A stretch of 64,000 nucleotides of DNA from Candidatus Planktophila sp. GTDB taxonomy: Bacteria > Actinomycetota > Actinomycetes > Nanopelagicales > Nanopelagicaceae. The first letter of the stretch is position 1; every line of letters begins with the position of its first letter. Positions 31,812 to 39,926 of the stretch are shown here, piece after piece. Location: the NCBI GenBank assembly GCA_009694515.1, contig SHUV01000001.1:62001-126000 (forward strand), given 5' to 3'. The position numbers were made by a program, and so were the translations under genes. The notes beneath the pieces are model-generated. The model was not told the DNA's origin. It made no database searches and was given only the letters and a program-made list of their open reading frames with translations.

Positions 31812-32598
31812 TCGTTAAATTTCTAAATTCAATTGGTGAGAGAAATGCGGCGCGCGTATGAGCACGTCGCAGCGCCCCAAGTACGGGTGCCCCTGTCAGA
31901 ATAATAAGAACCGACGTGAATATCGCGCGCGGAATATCCCACGCCATTGCAGATAAGAAGTGGTAACTCAGAAAGTTAGAAAGGTTGGCAGCTACTGGTG
32001 CGCCGGCTGTAAATGAAAGTTGGGAGTCGACCCCCAAAAACCACGGCCAAAATTGCAGATCCATAGCGATTCCGAAGAATTCGGCGGCGAGAATTCCATA
32101 AAGAACAAGAAGTGCAATCTCCTTCTTTCCTCGCACGCTTCGTGGAAGTAACCCGACACCAAGACCAATCCAGGCAGCGGCAAAACATTGATATGCCAGC
32201 CACGGCCCGGTGCCGCCAGTAATGAGCGCTGAGAGCAACATGGAAAGTGCTCCGAGGAGAAAGCCAAATGATGGACCAAAAACTCGCGCACTTAAGATCA
32301 AGAGAAACCACATAGGTTCAAGGCCCACCGCACCCGTGCCAAGTGGACGCAGCGCAGCAACTAACGCGCAAAGCAGAGCAAGGAGCGCAACTGATTTTGC
32401 ATCGAGTGAGCCATTGCTGACACTGATCAGAAAGAGCGCAAGTGCAAGTGGGGTAGCACAGAGAAATATCCATTGCGGATGCGAAACCTGAGTGGAGATT
32501 AGAAATGGCCAGGAGAATCCAAGTAGTCCCACCGCACTTGTTGCTGCTAGCACCAAGAACTGCAACTTCGAGAAGATAAGTATGTTCTTTGTTTTCAT
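31771..32598 (-). CDS. ECF transporter substrate-binding (S) component, probably cobalamin-specific
   Basis: Multi-TM; GAVGLEPMWFLLILSARVFGPSFGFLLGALSMLLSALITGGTGPWL; co-directional with EcfA/EcfT behind a cobalamin riboswitch. Confidence 0.78.
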   Translation of the reverse strand: MKTKNILIFSKLQFLVLAATSAVGLLGFSWPFLISTQVSHPQWIFLCATPLALALFLISVSNGSLDAKSVALLALLCALVAALRPLGTGAVGLEPMWFLLILSARVFGPSFGFLLGALSMLLSALITGGTGPWLAYQCFAAAWIGLGVGLLPRSVRGKKEIALLVLYGILAAEFFGIAMDLQFWPWFLGVDSQLSFTAGAPVAANLSNFLSYHFLSAMAWDIPRAIFTSVLIILTGAPVLGALRRAHTRAAFLSPIEFRNLTTSERAMGKMATKL

Positions 32599-34199
32599 GA
32601 GTTTGCTGCTAACGCTGCGACAGCATGATCAACTGTGAGCCACGGTTGCGGAGACATGATCTTGGCAACTTGTGGGGCAAAGGCGGGCGAACTCAGTAAA
32701 ACATCGAGAGTCGAACCGTCGGCAACTATCTCACCTTCAGCTAAGAAAATAACTCGGTCAGCTAACTCGGCAACAAGTTCAACATCGTGTGTGGCAAGTA
32801 AGACTGGGTTATTAAGAGTTCTGGCATACTCTTTGAGTGCAAGCGTGAAGAGTGCTTTGGCTTGATAATCCAAACCTCGAGTGGGCTCGTCAAGAATGAG
32901 AAGTCGCGGATTTCCAGAAAGGACGATGCTGAGAACAAGTGCTAACCGCTGTCCTTCGGAAAGATCGTGCGGATGCACATTTTCAGATATTGCTGGAACA
33001 AGTCTGTTTAAGAATGCGAGCGTAGTTCCTGGAGCAAGGCCCGCTTGAGTATCGGCTTGTGTGCACTCGCCTTGCACGCTTTGGCCATAGAGTAAATCAG
33101 CTGGCTCTTGTGGAACATAACCAATCGTTTCTCGCCGCTTACTTCCTGCCAGTTCAGCCGGATCGCCACCGTAAACCCGCACCGAACCAGCATTGGGTTT
33201 CAGGACACCCACAATCGCTTCAAGAAGTGAACTCTTGCCAGCTCCATTGCGCCCCATTAAAGCAACGATCTCTCCTTGGCCGATAACGGTAGAAATTTTA
33301 TGCAGTGCAACATCGCTGCCATATTGAATCTGAAGTGAGTCCACTTCGATCACTGGTGAAGTCGAAGGTCGTGGCTGCGCCACCGTCTGGGTATCAATAT
33401 TTCTGACTTCAGTTGTAAGTCGGCGTACTTCTCGAACACTGGTGCCAAATTCGCTCAAGTTCAGCGCGCGGGCAAGTCGGATAATTGGCGGAACAAGAGT
33501 AGATTTTTCAAGTATCTCTTCGGCGCTGCCAATGGAAGTTTCGCCATCACTTTCGATATAGATGATGCGATCCACAAACTGAATGACTCGTTCCAAACGG
33601 TGCTCGGCAATAATGACAGTGACGCTCAGATCGTGCACCAGGCGATGCAGGACAGAGAGAACTTCCTCGGCCGCTATGGGATCTAGTGCACTGGTCGGTT
33701 CATCAAGAACTAATACTTTGGGGTGCATCACCAGCGCTGATGCGATGGCAACGCGCTGTTGTTCACCACCGCTTAGCGAACTGATTGCTCTATTTCGAAC
33801 CGAATTCAGACTGAGTAAATCAAGGACTTCCTCGACTCGCTTTCGCATTACATCTGGTGCAAAATTCAGAGCTTCCATGCCAAATGCAATCTCTTCCTCG
33901 ACGATATCTGTCACAAAACTATTAATGGGGTTCTGTCCAACAATTCCCACCAAGTGAGCAAGGGACCCTGGCTTTACCTCGCGCGTAGAAATTCCATCGA
34001 CTGTGATGTCACCAGCCAGGATTCCACCTGTGTGATGGGGGACTAGCCCATTGATAAGACGCAGCAGTGAAGATTTTCCAGATCCGGTCTGGCCCATGAC
34101 CAAGACCATTTCACCCTCAGCAATCTCGCAGGTCAGGTCTTCCAGGATTGTCTTGGTTGAGTGCGGATAAATCAGTGAAACATTTGAAAAGGTAATCAT
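32595..34199 (-). CDS. ECF transporter ATPase, two ATP-binding domains in one protein
   Basis: Two Walker A (GQTGSGKSS, GRNGAGKSS), two signatures (LSGGEQQR, LSEGQR), two Walker B; ATG at 34199 overlaps the EcfT stop. Confidence 0.93.
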   Translation of the reverse strand: MITFSNVSLIYPHSTKTILEDLTCEIAEGEMVLVMGQTGSGKSSLLRLINGLVPHHTGGILAGDITVDGISTREVKPGSLAHLVGIVGQNPINSFVTDIVEEEIAFGMEALNFAPDVMRKRVEEVLDLLSLNSVRNRAISSLSGGEQQRVAIASALVMHPKVLVLDEPTSALDPIAAEEVLSVLHRLVHDLSVTVIIAEHRLERVIQFVDRIIYIESDGETSIGSAEEILEKSTLVPPIIRLARALNLSEFGTSVREVRRLTTEVRNIDTQTVAQPRPSTSPVIEVDSLQIQYGSDVALHKISTVIGQGEIVALMGRNGAGKSSLLEAIVGVLKPNAGSVRVYGGDPAELAGSKRRETIGYVPQEPADLLYGQSVQGECTQADTQAGLAPGTTLAFLNRLVPAISENVHPHDLSEGQRLALVLSIVLSGNPRLLILDEPTRGLDYQAKALFTLALKEYARTLNNPVLLATHDVELVAELADRVIFLAEGEIVADGSTLDVLLSSPAFAPQVAKIMSPQPWLTVDHAVAALAANS

Positions 34200-34939
34200 G
34201 ATGCGACCATCACAGTTGCAGCCGCTAAAGCACCTATAACAAACCAAAAATCACGAGCAAGCCACGGTGCGGGGCGATAGCGAGACCTTTTTCTACTCTC
34301 GCCATACCCGCGGGAATCCATCGATTGCGCCAGCTGCAAAGAGCGAGTGAGAGTTTCCTCCAGTAGTGGCAGAGCGATAGAGCGCAAAGAGACTTTCTCG
34401 ATGCCTCTCATCTGTTGCGCTCTTCTTATTCGTTTCACACTCTGCGCGAGTTGCGGAAAGACAGAGGTGGCAATTACAAGGGTGATACCAATTTCATAGA
34501 TAAATACGGGCAAGACTCGGAGCAATTTGTGTGGGCTAGTTAGAGCAGATGCTGCTCCGAAGAGAGCGATCATGGTGGCGATGATGACACCTTCGTGAAC
34601 CGATGATGAGAGTCGCTCCAGGGTTACTGCGCCACCGATACGGATTCCGGGCATCCAGGAAGGTAATTCTAGGATTGGAATCCGAAAGAGTTCGGTTCCT
34701 GGAATCGGAACGCCAATGAGTACTCCCATGAGTGCGCGGATTGTGATGATGAAAACTCCAACTCGAAGAGACCACCAGAAAGTTGCATTCCAAGGTGATC
34801 CGTCTCTTCGCAGGTAGACAACTAAAGCCGCTACACCCACAGTGGCAAGTGCCACCCAGGTGTTATCTAAAGCCACGATTCCAATTGCGAGAATCAGCGA
34901 CCAGACCCACATAGTCAGTGGGTGTAGCGGTTTAGTCAT
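34196..34939 (-). CDS. ECF transporter transmembrane (T) component
   Basis: CbiQ/EcfT-like; RRAQQMRGIEKVSLRS and RSLQLAQSMDSRGYGES coupling motifs. Confidence 0.88.
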   Translation of the reverse strand: MTKPLHPLTMWVWSLILAIGIVALDNTWVALATVGVAALVVYLRRDGSPWNATFWWSLRVGVFIITIRALMGVLIGVPIPGTELFRIPILELPSWMPGIRIGGAVTLERLSSSVHEGVIIATMIALFGAASALTSPHKLLRVLPVFIYEIGITLVIATSVFPQLAQSVKRIRRAQQMRGIEKVSLRSIALPLLEETLTRSLQLAQSMDSRGYGESRKRSRYRPAPWLARDFWFVIGALAAATVMVAS

Positions 34940-34951
34940 AAGTGTTGCTAG

Positions 34952-35491
34952 TTACTTCTTGACAAGTGCGGCCGGAGTTTTAATTTCCACGCCACATTCC
35001 TTCTTTGGATATCCATTAAAGCCGCAGATGAGTCCTGATTTATCTGCCCGGACTTTCACCGCTTGGCCCAAGACATCGATACCTTGTGAGCTCATCGCAG
35101 TTGTGACACAGCGAGTGATTGTTTTTTGCACCATTTCACCTGCAGGTGCGTATGCCTTGTTTCCAAAGTCAACAACGAGTCCGATGCGCTTCTTGCCAGA
35201 AACCGCTTTGGTATTTCCACAGATAGTTGTGAAATTGGGCTTCACAGAAGGTGCTACTGATGGAATGTCATCGTTACTAAATACGAACGACCATCCTTCA
35301 ACTGCGCCATCTTTGATATCAACAGTTGGTCCTGTCATTGCGGCGGTCCAGGTAGTGGCACCTGGTGCTGCTTGGAAGTAACCCCAATAGCGGTAGCCCT
35401 TAGCGGCTGCTGCTTGAGATGGCGTTATGGAAATCACCTGCGATGTGATTAAGAAGATCGCGAAGAGTTTGGCTGTCTTAATGTGTTTCAT
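34952..35491 (-). CDS. Secreted SCO2322-like protein of unknown function
   Basis: Signal peptide MKHIKTAKLFAIFLITSQVISITPSQAAAA; GYRYWGYFQAAPGATTWTAA; ATG at 35491 with SD AGGAGA; first gene of the riboswitch-controlled ECF operon. Confidence 0.75.
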   Translation of the reverse strand: MKHIKTAKLFAIFLITSQVISITPSQAAAAKGYRYWGYFQAAPGATTWTAAMTGPTVDIKDGAVEGWSFVFSNDDIPSVAPSVKPNFTTICGNTKAVSGKKRIGLVVDFGNKAYAPAGEMVQKTITRCVTTAMSSQGIDVLGQAVKVRADKSGLICGFNGYPKKECGVEIKTPAALVKK

Positions 35492-35503
35492 GTACTGGAG
35501 TCT

Positions 35504-35526
35504 CCTGTGTAAGAGAGTCTCACAGG
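35504..35526 (-). promoter_or_regulatory. Hairpin overlapping the Shine-Dalgarno of the ECF operon (candidate riboswitch expression platform)
   Basis: Minus strand CCTGTG-agactctctta-CACAGG, with CACAGG running into the AGGAGA SD 9-10 nt before ATG 35491. Confidence 0.5.
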
Positions 35527-35609
35527 GGTAGCTCGCAAGCAGTAGGCAAATGTGGCCTAGTAACTGTTGGACTACACCCCGCAAACCTCGGCGGGTGTTG
35601 GTCTAATGC

Positions 35610-35750
35610 AAATATCTAGGTGGGTAATCCGACTTGATTAGAAGTTAAAGCTTCTGCTCTTACGGTTGCGGGTCAGCGTCGGATTTGCACCGAACTTCCC
35701 CCACGGAGATATCCATTAAGTTGTGGTCGAACCAAACCACATGAGCTGAC
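35610..35750 (-). ncRNA. Cobalamin riboswitch
   Basis: Minus strand GGGGGAAGTTCGGTGCAAATCCGACGCTGACCCGCAACCGTAA...AAGTCGGATTACCCACCT matches the conserved core and B12-box region; upstream GTGGTTTGGTTCGACCAC. Confidence 0.92.
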
Positions 35751-35780
35751 CCTTGGCAACTAGCCACGCAAGGACATAAG

Positions 35781-36791
35781 GTGCGCGATATGGAATATAG
35801 ACGCCTCGGAAGTTCAGGAATGTATGTCTCAGAGATTTCATATGGAAACTGGGTTACCCATGGATCCCAGGTTGAATCTGAAGCAGCTGTAAAATGTGTG
35901 AAGGCTGCCCTCGATTGCGGCATCACAACATTTGATACCGCAGACGTCTACGCTGGAACCAAGGCAGAAGTTATTTTAGGTAGAGCGCTCAAAGGCGTCC
36001 GCCGTGAATCATACGAATTACTTACCAAGGTCTACTGGCCAACTGGACCTGGAAAAAATGATCGCGGACTCTCTCGTAAACACATTATGGAATCTTGCAA
36101 CGCTTCACTTAAGCGTCTGAAAACTGATTACATCGATCTTTATCAAGCACATCGTTTTGATGTGGAAACACCGCTGGAAGAAACCTTAAGCGCCTTTGAT
36201 GATCTGATTCGCCAGGGCAAAGTCCACTACATCGGCTTCTCGGAATGGACCGCGCCACAGATAGCCCAGGCGCTTGCGATTCAAGATGCACGTGGATACA
36301 ACCGATTTGTCTCCAGCCAGCCTCAGTATTCTGCGCTCTGGCGAGTGATTGAAGCTGAAGTTGTTCCGCTTTCAAAGAAAGAAGGAATAGGTCAGATTGT
36401 TTGGTCACCCATGGCGCAAGGAGTGCTCACTGGCAAGTACCTGCCGGGTGTGAAACCACCGGCTGGTTCAAGAGCCACCGACAAGAAGAGCGGAGCAGGT
36501 TTTATCTCAGCCTTTATGAGAGATGAAATTCTGGTAGCTGTGCAAAATCTGAAACCGATTGCGGCAGATCATGACTTAACTATTTCTCAGCTTGCTCTGG
36601 CCTGGGTATTGCAGAACGAGAATGTCTCTTCTGCAATCATGGGTGCTACTAAACCGGCTCAGGTGAAAGAGAATGTCAAAGCAGCTGGAGTAAAGCTCTC
36701 ACTCGATGTCATGGCAGCTATCGATAAAATCTTGGGGGATTTACCGGAACGCAGGGCTGATCAAGATAAAACTCCAAGGCCACGTGCTTAA
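35781..36791 (+). CDS. Aldo/keto reductase (K+ channel beta-subunit-like)
   Basis: MEYRRLGSSGMYVSEISYGNWVTHG; FDTADVYAGTKAEVILGRAL; YIDLYQAHRFDVETPLEETL; ATG at 35790 is an alternative start. Confidence 0.93.
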   Translation: MRDMEYRRLGSSGMYVSEISYGNWVTHGSQVESEAAVKCVKAALDCGITTFDTADVYAGTKAEVILGRALKGVRRESYELLTKVYWPTGPGKNDRGLSRKHIMESCNASLKRLKTDYIDLYQAHRFDVETPLEETLSAFDDLIRQGKVHYIGFSEWTAPQIAQALAIQDARGYNRFVSSQPQYSALWRVIEAEVVPLSKKEGIGQIVWSPMAQGVLTGKYLPGVKPPAGSRATDKKSGAGFISAFMRDEILVAVQNLKPIAADHDLTISQLALAWVLQNENVSSAIMGATKPAQVKENVKAAGVKLSLDVMAAIDKILGDLPERRADQDKTPRPRA

Positions 36792-36800
36792 GGTAAAAAG

Positions 36801-37331
36801 TTAGAAAGAATCTCCGCGTTTGATTGCTGGCTTTGGCGTGCGCATTCTGCGCATCTGAGTGGATCGAAGCCAGCCATACATTCCAATGCCTTTGTGTTCG
36901 GCGCCGGGGAATTTCTCGGTCACTACCGTCTTGAGTTTTCGACTGAGGAAGAATCCATCAACTACTGAGGTTAGAAGTACTCCGTACATAATGAAGATAC
37001 TTCCGAGTTGAAAGAGCCTAGAGGGAATGAGGGTCAGAACTAGAACCACGAAGATAATTGGCAGGAAGTATTCGCCCACTGAGCGACGGGCATCAACATA
37101 GTTACGAACAAATCTCTTAACCGGCCCCTTATCGCGAGCAGGTAGCGCGCTCTCATCTCCGCGAAGATAAGCAGCTCGCTGTGCTACGCGTGCAGCACGC
37201 GAAGCTTCTTTGGCGCGAGCCTTCTCCGCCTTAGTAGATGCAGGTGCAAGAGAAGAAACTTTGCGTGCAGCTTCGGCCTCTCTACGCTTAGGAGTCGGGC
37301 GACCTTTTTTATCGTCAGTTGATTCAGTCAT
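36801..37331 (-). CDS. DUF3043-family membrane protein
   Basis: KKGRPTPKRREAEAARK N-terminus, RDKGPVKRFVRNYVDARRSVGEYFLP, two TMs. Confidence 0.85.
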   Translation of the reverse strand: MTESTDDKKGRPTPKRREAEAARKVSSLAPASTKAEKARAKEASRAARVAQRAAYLRGDESALPARDKGPVKRFVRNYVDARRSVGEYFLPIIFVVLVLTLIPSRLFQLGSIFIMYGVLLTSVVDGFFLSRKLKTVVTEKFPGAEHKGIGMYGWLRSTQMRRMRTPKPAIKRGDSF

Positions 37332-37339
37332 GGGCGCAA

Positions 37340-38545
37340 CTATAGAGCGAGCATCTGTTCTAGAGCCAACTTTGCGTACTTTGCTACGCGTGGATCGACC
37401 TTAATCTCATTGACGACATGGCCGGCGATGATGGACTCCATCGACCAGACCAGGTGCGGCAGGTCGATTCGATTCATAGTCGAGCAGTAGCAGACCGTCT
37501 TATCCAGGAAGACCACTTCCTTATCTGGATTATTGGCAGCTAATCTGGCGACTAAATTCAACTCGGTACCGACTGCCCATTTACTGCCGGGAGCTGATTG
37601 CGAAACAATCTGAATTATTTTTTCGGTACTTCCTACGACATCTGCTGCAGAGACAACCTCATATTGGCATTCTGGATGAACAATGACTTGCACGCCAGGA
37701 ATCCGTGCACGCACCTCATGAATTGACTCGAGTGAAAAGCGACCATGAACTGAGCAATGTCCACGCCAGAGAATCATCTTCGCTCCACGGATTTCATCTT
37801 CGGTGAGCCCGCCCATTGGTTTCCATGGATTCCAGAGAACACAATCATCTAACGATAAGCCAAGTGATAACACCGCAGTGTTGCGCCCTAAATGTTGGTC
37901 GGGCATAAACAAGACTTTTTCAGATTTAGCAAAGGCCCACTCCAGTGATTTCTGGGCATTCGATGAGGTGCAAATAGTTCCACCATGTTCGCCGGTGAAA
38001 CTCTTGATTGCCGCAGATGAATTCATATATGTCACTGGCGTCGTGCGCGAGGCAACACCTAACTTCTCTAGCTCTTTCCAACATTGATCCACTTGATTAG
38101 CAGTGGCCATATCTGCCATAGAGCAACCAGCAGCTAGGTCCGGAAGTATGACTCTTTGCTTCGAGCTAGTCAGAATGTCGGCGCTTTCTGCCATGAAATG
38201 CACACCACAGAAGAATATGAACTCGGCCGAACTTTGATCGGCCGCGGCTTGTGCGAGCTTGAATGAATCACCGGTGATATCGGCAAATCGGATGACTTCA
38301 TCGCGTTGATAATGATGGCCAAGGATCAGGGCGCGATCACCTAATGTGGCTCGCGCAGCTATCGCTCTATCAACCAAGGCGGGGTCACTTGCAGCCGGTA
38401 ACTCACCCGAGCATGAGACTCCCCGTTCCGAGGCCAGGTCTGTACCTTGGCCTAAGACGAGCAGCTCTGAGAGTGAGATGGACACGGGAGTATTGTCATC
38501 TCTTTCGGTTAGCCACGGCAACCCGGCGCGAGTATTATTAGCCAC
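37340..38545 (-). CDS. nadA: Quinolinate synthase
   Basis: LILGHHYQRDEVIRFADITGDSFKLAQAA; FFCGVHFMAESADIL; VHPECQYEVV; VCYCSTM. Confidence 0.95.
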   Translation of the reverse strand: MANNTRAGLPWLTERDDNTPVSISLSELLVLGQGTDLASERGVSCSGELPAASDPALVDRAIAARATLGDRALILGHHYQRDEVIRFADITGDSFKLAQAAADQSSAEFIFFCGVHFMAESADILTSSKQRVILPDLAAGCSMADMATANQVDQCWKELEKLGVASRTTPVTYMNSSAAIKSFTGEHGGTICTSSNAQKSLEWAFAKSEKVLFMPDQHLGRNTAVLSLGLSLDDCVLWNPWKPMGGLTEDEIRGAKMILWRGHCSVHGRFSLESIHEVRARIPGVQVIVHPECQYEVVSAADVVGSTEKIIQIVSQSAPGSKWAVGTELNLVARLAANNPDKEVVFLDKTVCYCSTMNRIDLPHLVWSMESIIAGHVVNEIKVDPRVAKYAKLALEQMLAL

Positions 38546-38908
38546 ATGACTACTGAAATGACTTCAACTCCTGTCGAGCTTACAACTGGCATCACACTTA
38601 CCGATGTCGCGGCCGCAAAGGTTTCAGCCCTGTTGGCGCAAGAAGGTCGCGATGACCTCTACCTTCGTGTGGCAGTGCAACCAGGTGGCTGCTCTGGTCT
38701 TAAGTACCAGCTCTACTTCGATGATCGTGCACAAGATGGCGATATCGCTCGTGAATTCGGTAGCGTCAAAGTTGTCGTAGACAAGATGAGTGATCCATAT
38801 TTGATGGGTGCCTCAATTGATTTTGTAGACACAATCGAAAAGCAGGGTTTCACAATTGATAATCCTAATGCGCAAGGTTCATGCGCATGCGGCGATTCAT
38901 TTAACTAA
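38546..38908 (+). CDS. erpA: HesB/IscA/ErpA-type iron-sulfur cluster assembly protein
   Basis: LRVAVQPGGCSGLKYQLYFDD and GSCACGDSFN. Confidence 0.93.
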   Translation: MTTEMTSTPVELTTGITLTDVAAAKVSALLAQEGRDDLYLRVAVQPGGCSGLKYQLYFDDRAQDGDIAREFGSVKVVVDKMSDPYLMGASIDFVDTIEKQGFTIDNPNAQGSCACGDSFN

Positions 38909-38948
38909 TCTCTTCGTTTACTTCTTTTTTTTTGGATAGATTGCGCCT

Positions 38949-39926
38949 ATGAAGATCGGCGTCGCAGGTTCTGTTGGGCTAGATCACATCATGACTTTTC
39001 CCGGAAAGTTCACAGACTCACTGGTCGCCGGTTCACTCGAAAAAGTTTCGCTCTCCTTCCTTGTCGATGGACTCGATGTCCGCCGCGGAGGATGTGCCGC
39101 CAATATTGCATTCGGTCTTGGTGTTTTAGGACTTAACCCAATCTTGATTGCCGCAGTAGGTAAAGATTTTGCTGATTACGATGCCTGGCTGACACGTCAT
39201 GGTGTGGACACATCGCACGCCCTTGTCTCCACCGAGCAACACACTGCTCACTTCACAGTCACAACTGATACCGAGTTAAACCAGATTGCCTCGTTCTTCC
39301 CGGGTGCAATGTCAGAGGCTCGCAATATTGAGCTAAAGCCAATCATCGACAAGGTAGGAAAGCTCGACATCCTGGTTATTTCTCCAGATGATCCGGAGGC
39401 GATGCTGCGTCACACAGAAGTGGCAATTGCGATGGGAATCGCGGTAGCAGCAGATCCTTCCCAGCAGATGGCGCGCATGAGCGGGGAAGAGATTAAGAAA
39501 CTTATTGATGGCGCTACCTATCTTTTTATGAACGAATACGAATTAGCACTAGCAATTCAAAAAACCGGCTGGAGTGATCACGAAATTCTGCAGCGCGTGA
39601 AATATCGGATTGTCACTTTGGGTTCAGAAGGTGCTCGGGTTGAAAGTATTGGTGGAACTTTCATTAAAGTCGGATGCGCCAAAGAGAAGGCAAAAGTTGA
39701 TCCAACAGGTGTGGGTGATTCCTTTAGATCTGGCTTCGTTGCCGGGCTTGCTTGGGGACTATCTCACGAGCGTTGCGCCCAGCTTGGTTCAATGATTGCT
39801 ACCTATGTGATTGAAACAACCGGAACCCAGGAATATCAATTTACTAGCGCTGAATTTCTCACTCGCTTCACCGAGGCTTATGGAGATAAAGCGGCGAGTG
39901 AAATCGCCAGCCATCTTCCGGCTTAA
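38949..39926 (+). CDS. PfkB-family carbohydrate/adenosine kinase
   Basis: GGCAANIAFGLGVLGLNPILIAAVGKDFADY; DPTGVGDSFRSGFVAGLAWG. Confidence 0.92.
   Translation: MKIGVAGSVGLDHIMTFPGKFTDSLVAGSLEKVSLSFLVDGLDVRRGGCAANIAFGLGVLGLNPILIAAVGKDFADYDAWLTRHGVDTSHALVSTEQHTAHFTVTTDTELNQIASFFPGAMSEARNIELKPIIDKVGKLDILVISPDDPEAMLRHTEVAIAMGIAVAADPSQQMARMSGEEIKKLIDGATYLFMNEYELALAIQKTGWSDHEILQRVKYRIVTLGSEGARVESIGGTFIKVGCAKEKAKVDPTGVGDSFRSGFVAGLAWGLSHERCAQLGSMIATYVIETTGTQEYQFTSAEFLTRFTEAYGDKAASEIASHLPA

Noticed and set aside
35660-35926. 88-aa minus-strand ORF
   Set aside because: Overlaps the cobalamin riboswitch and the aldo/keto reductase 5' end; no coding support.
38920-38935. T-rich run after erpA as a terminator
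   Set aside because: No preceding GC-rich hairpin; more likely part of the AT-rich promoter of the pfkB gene.
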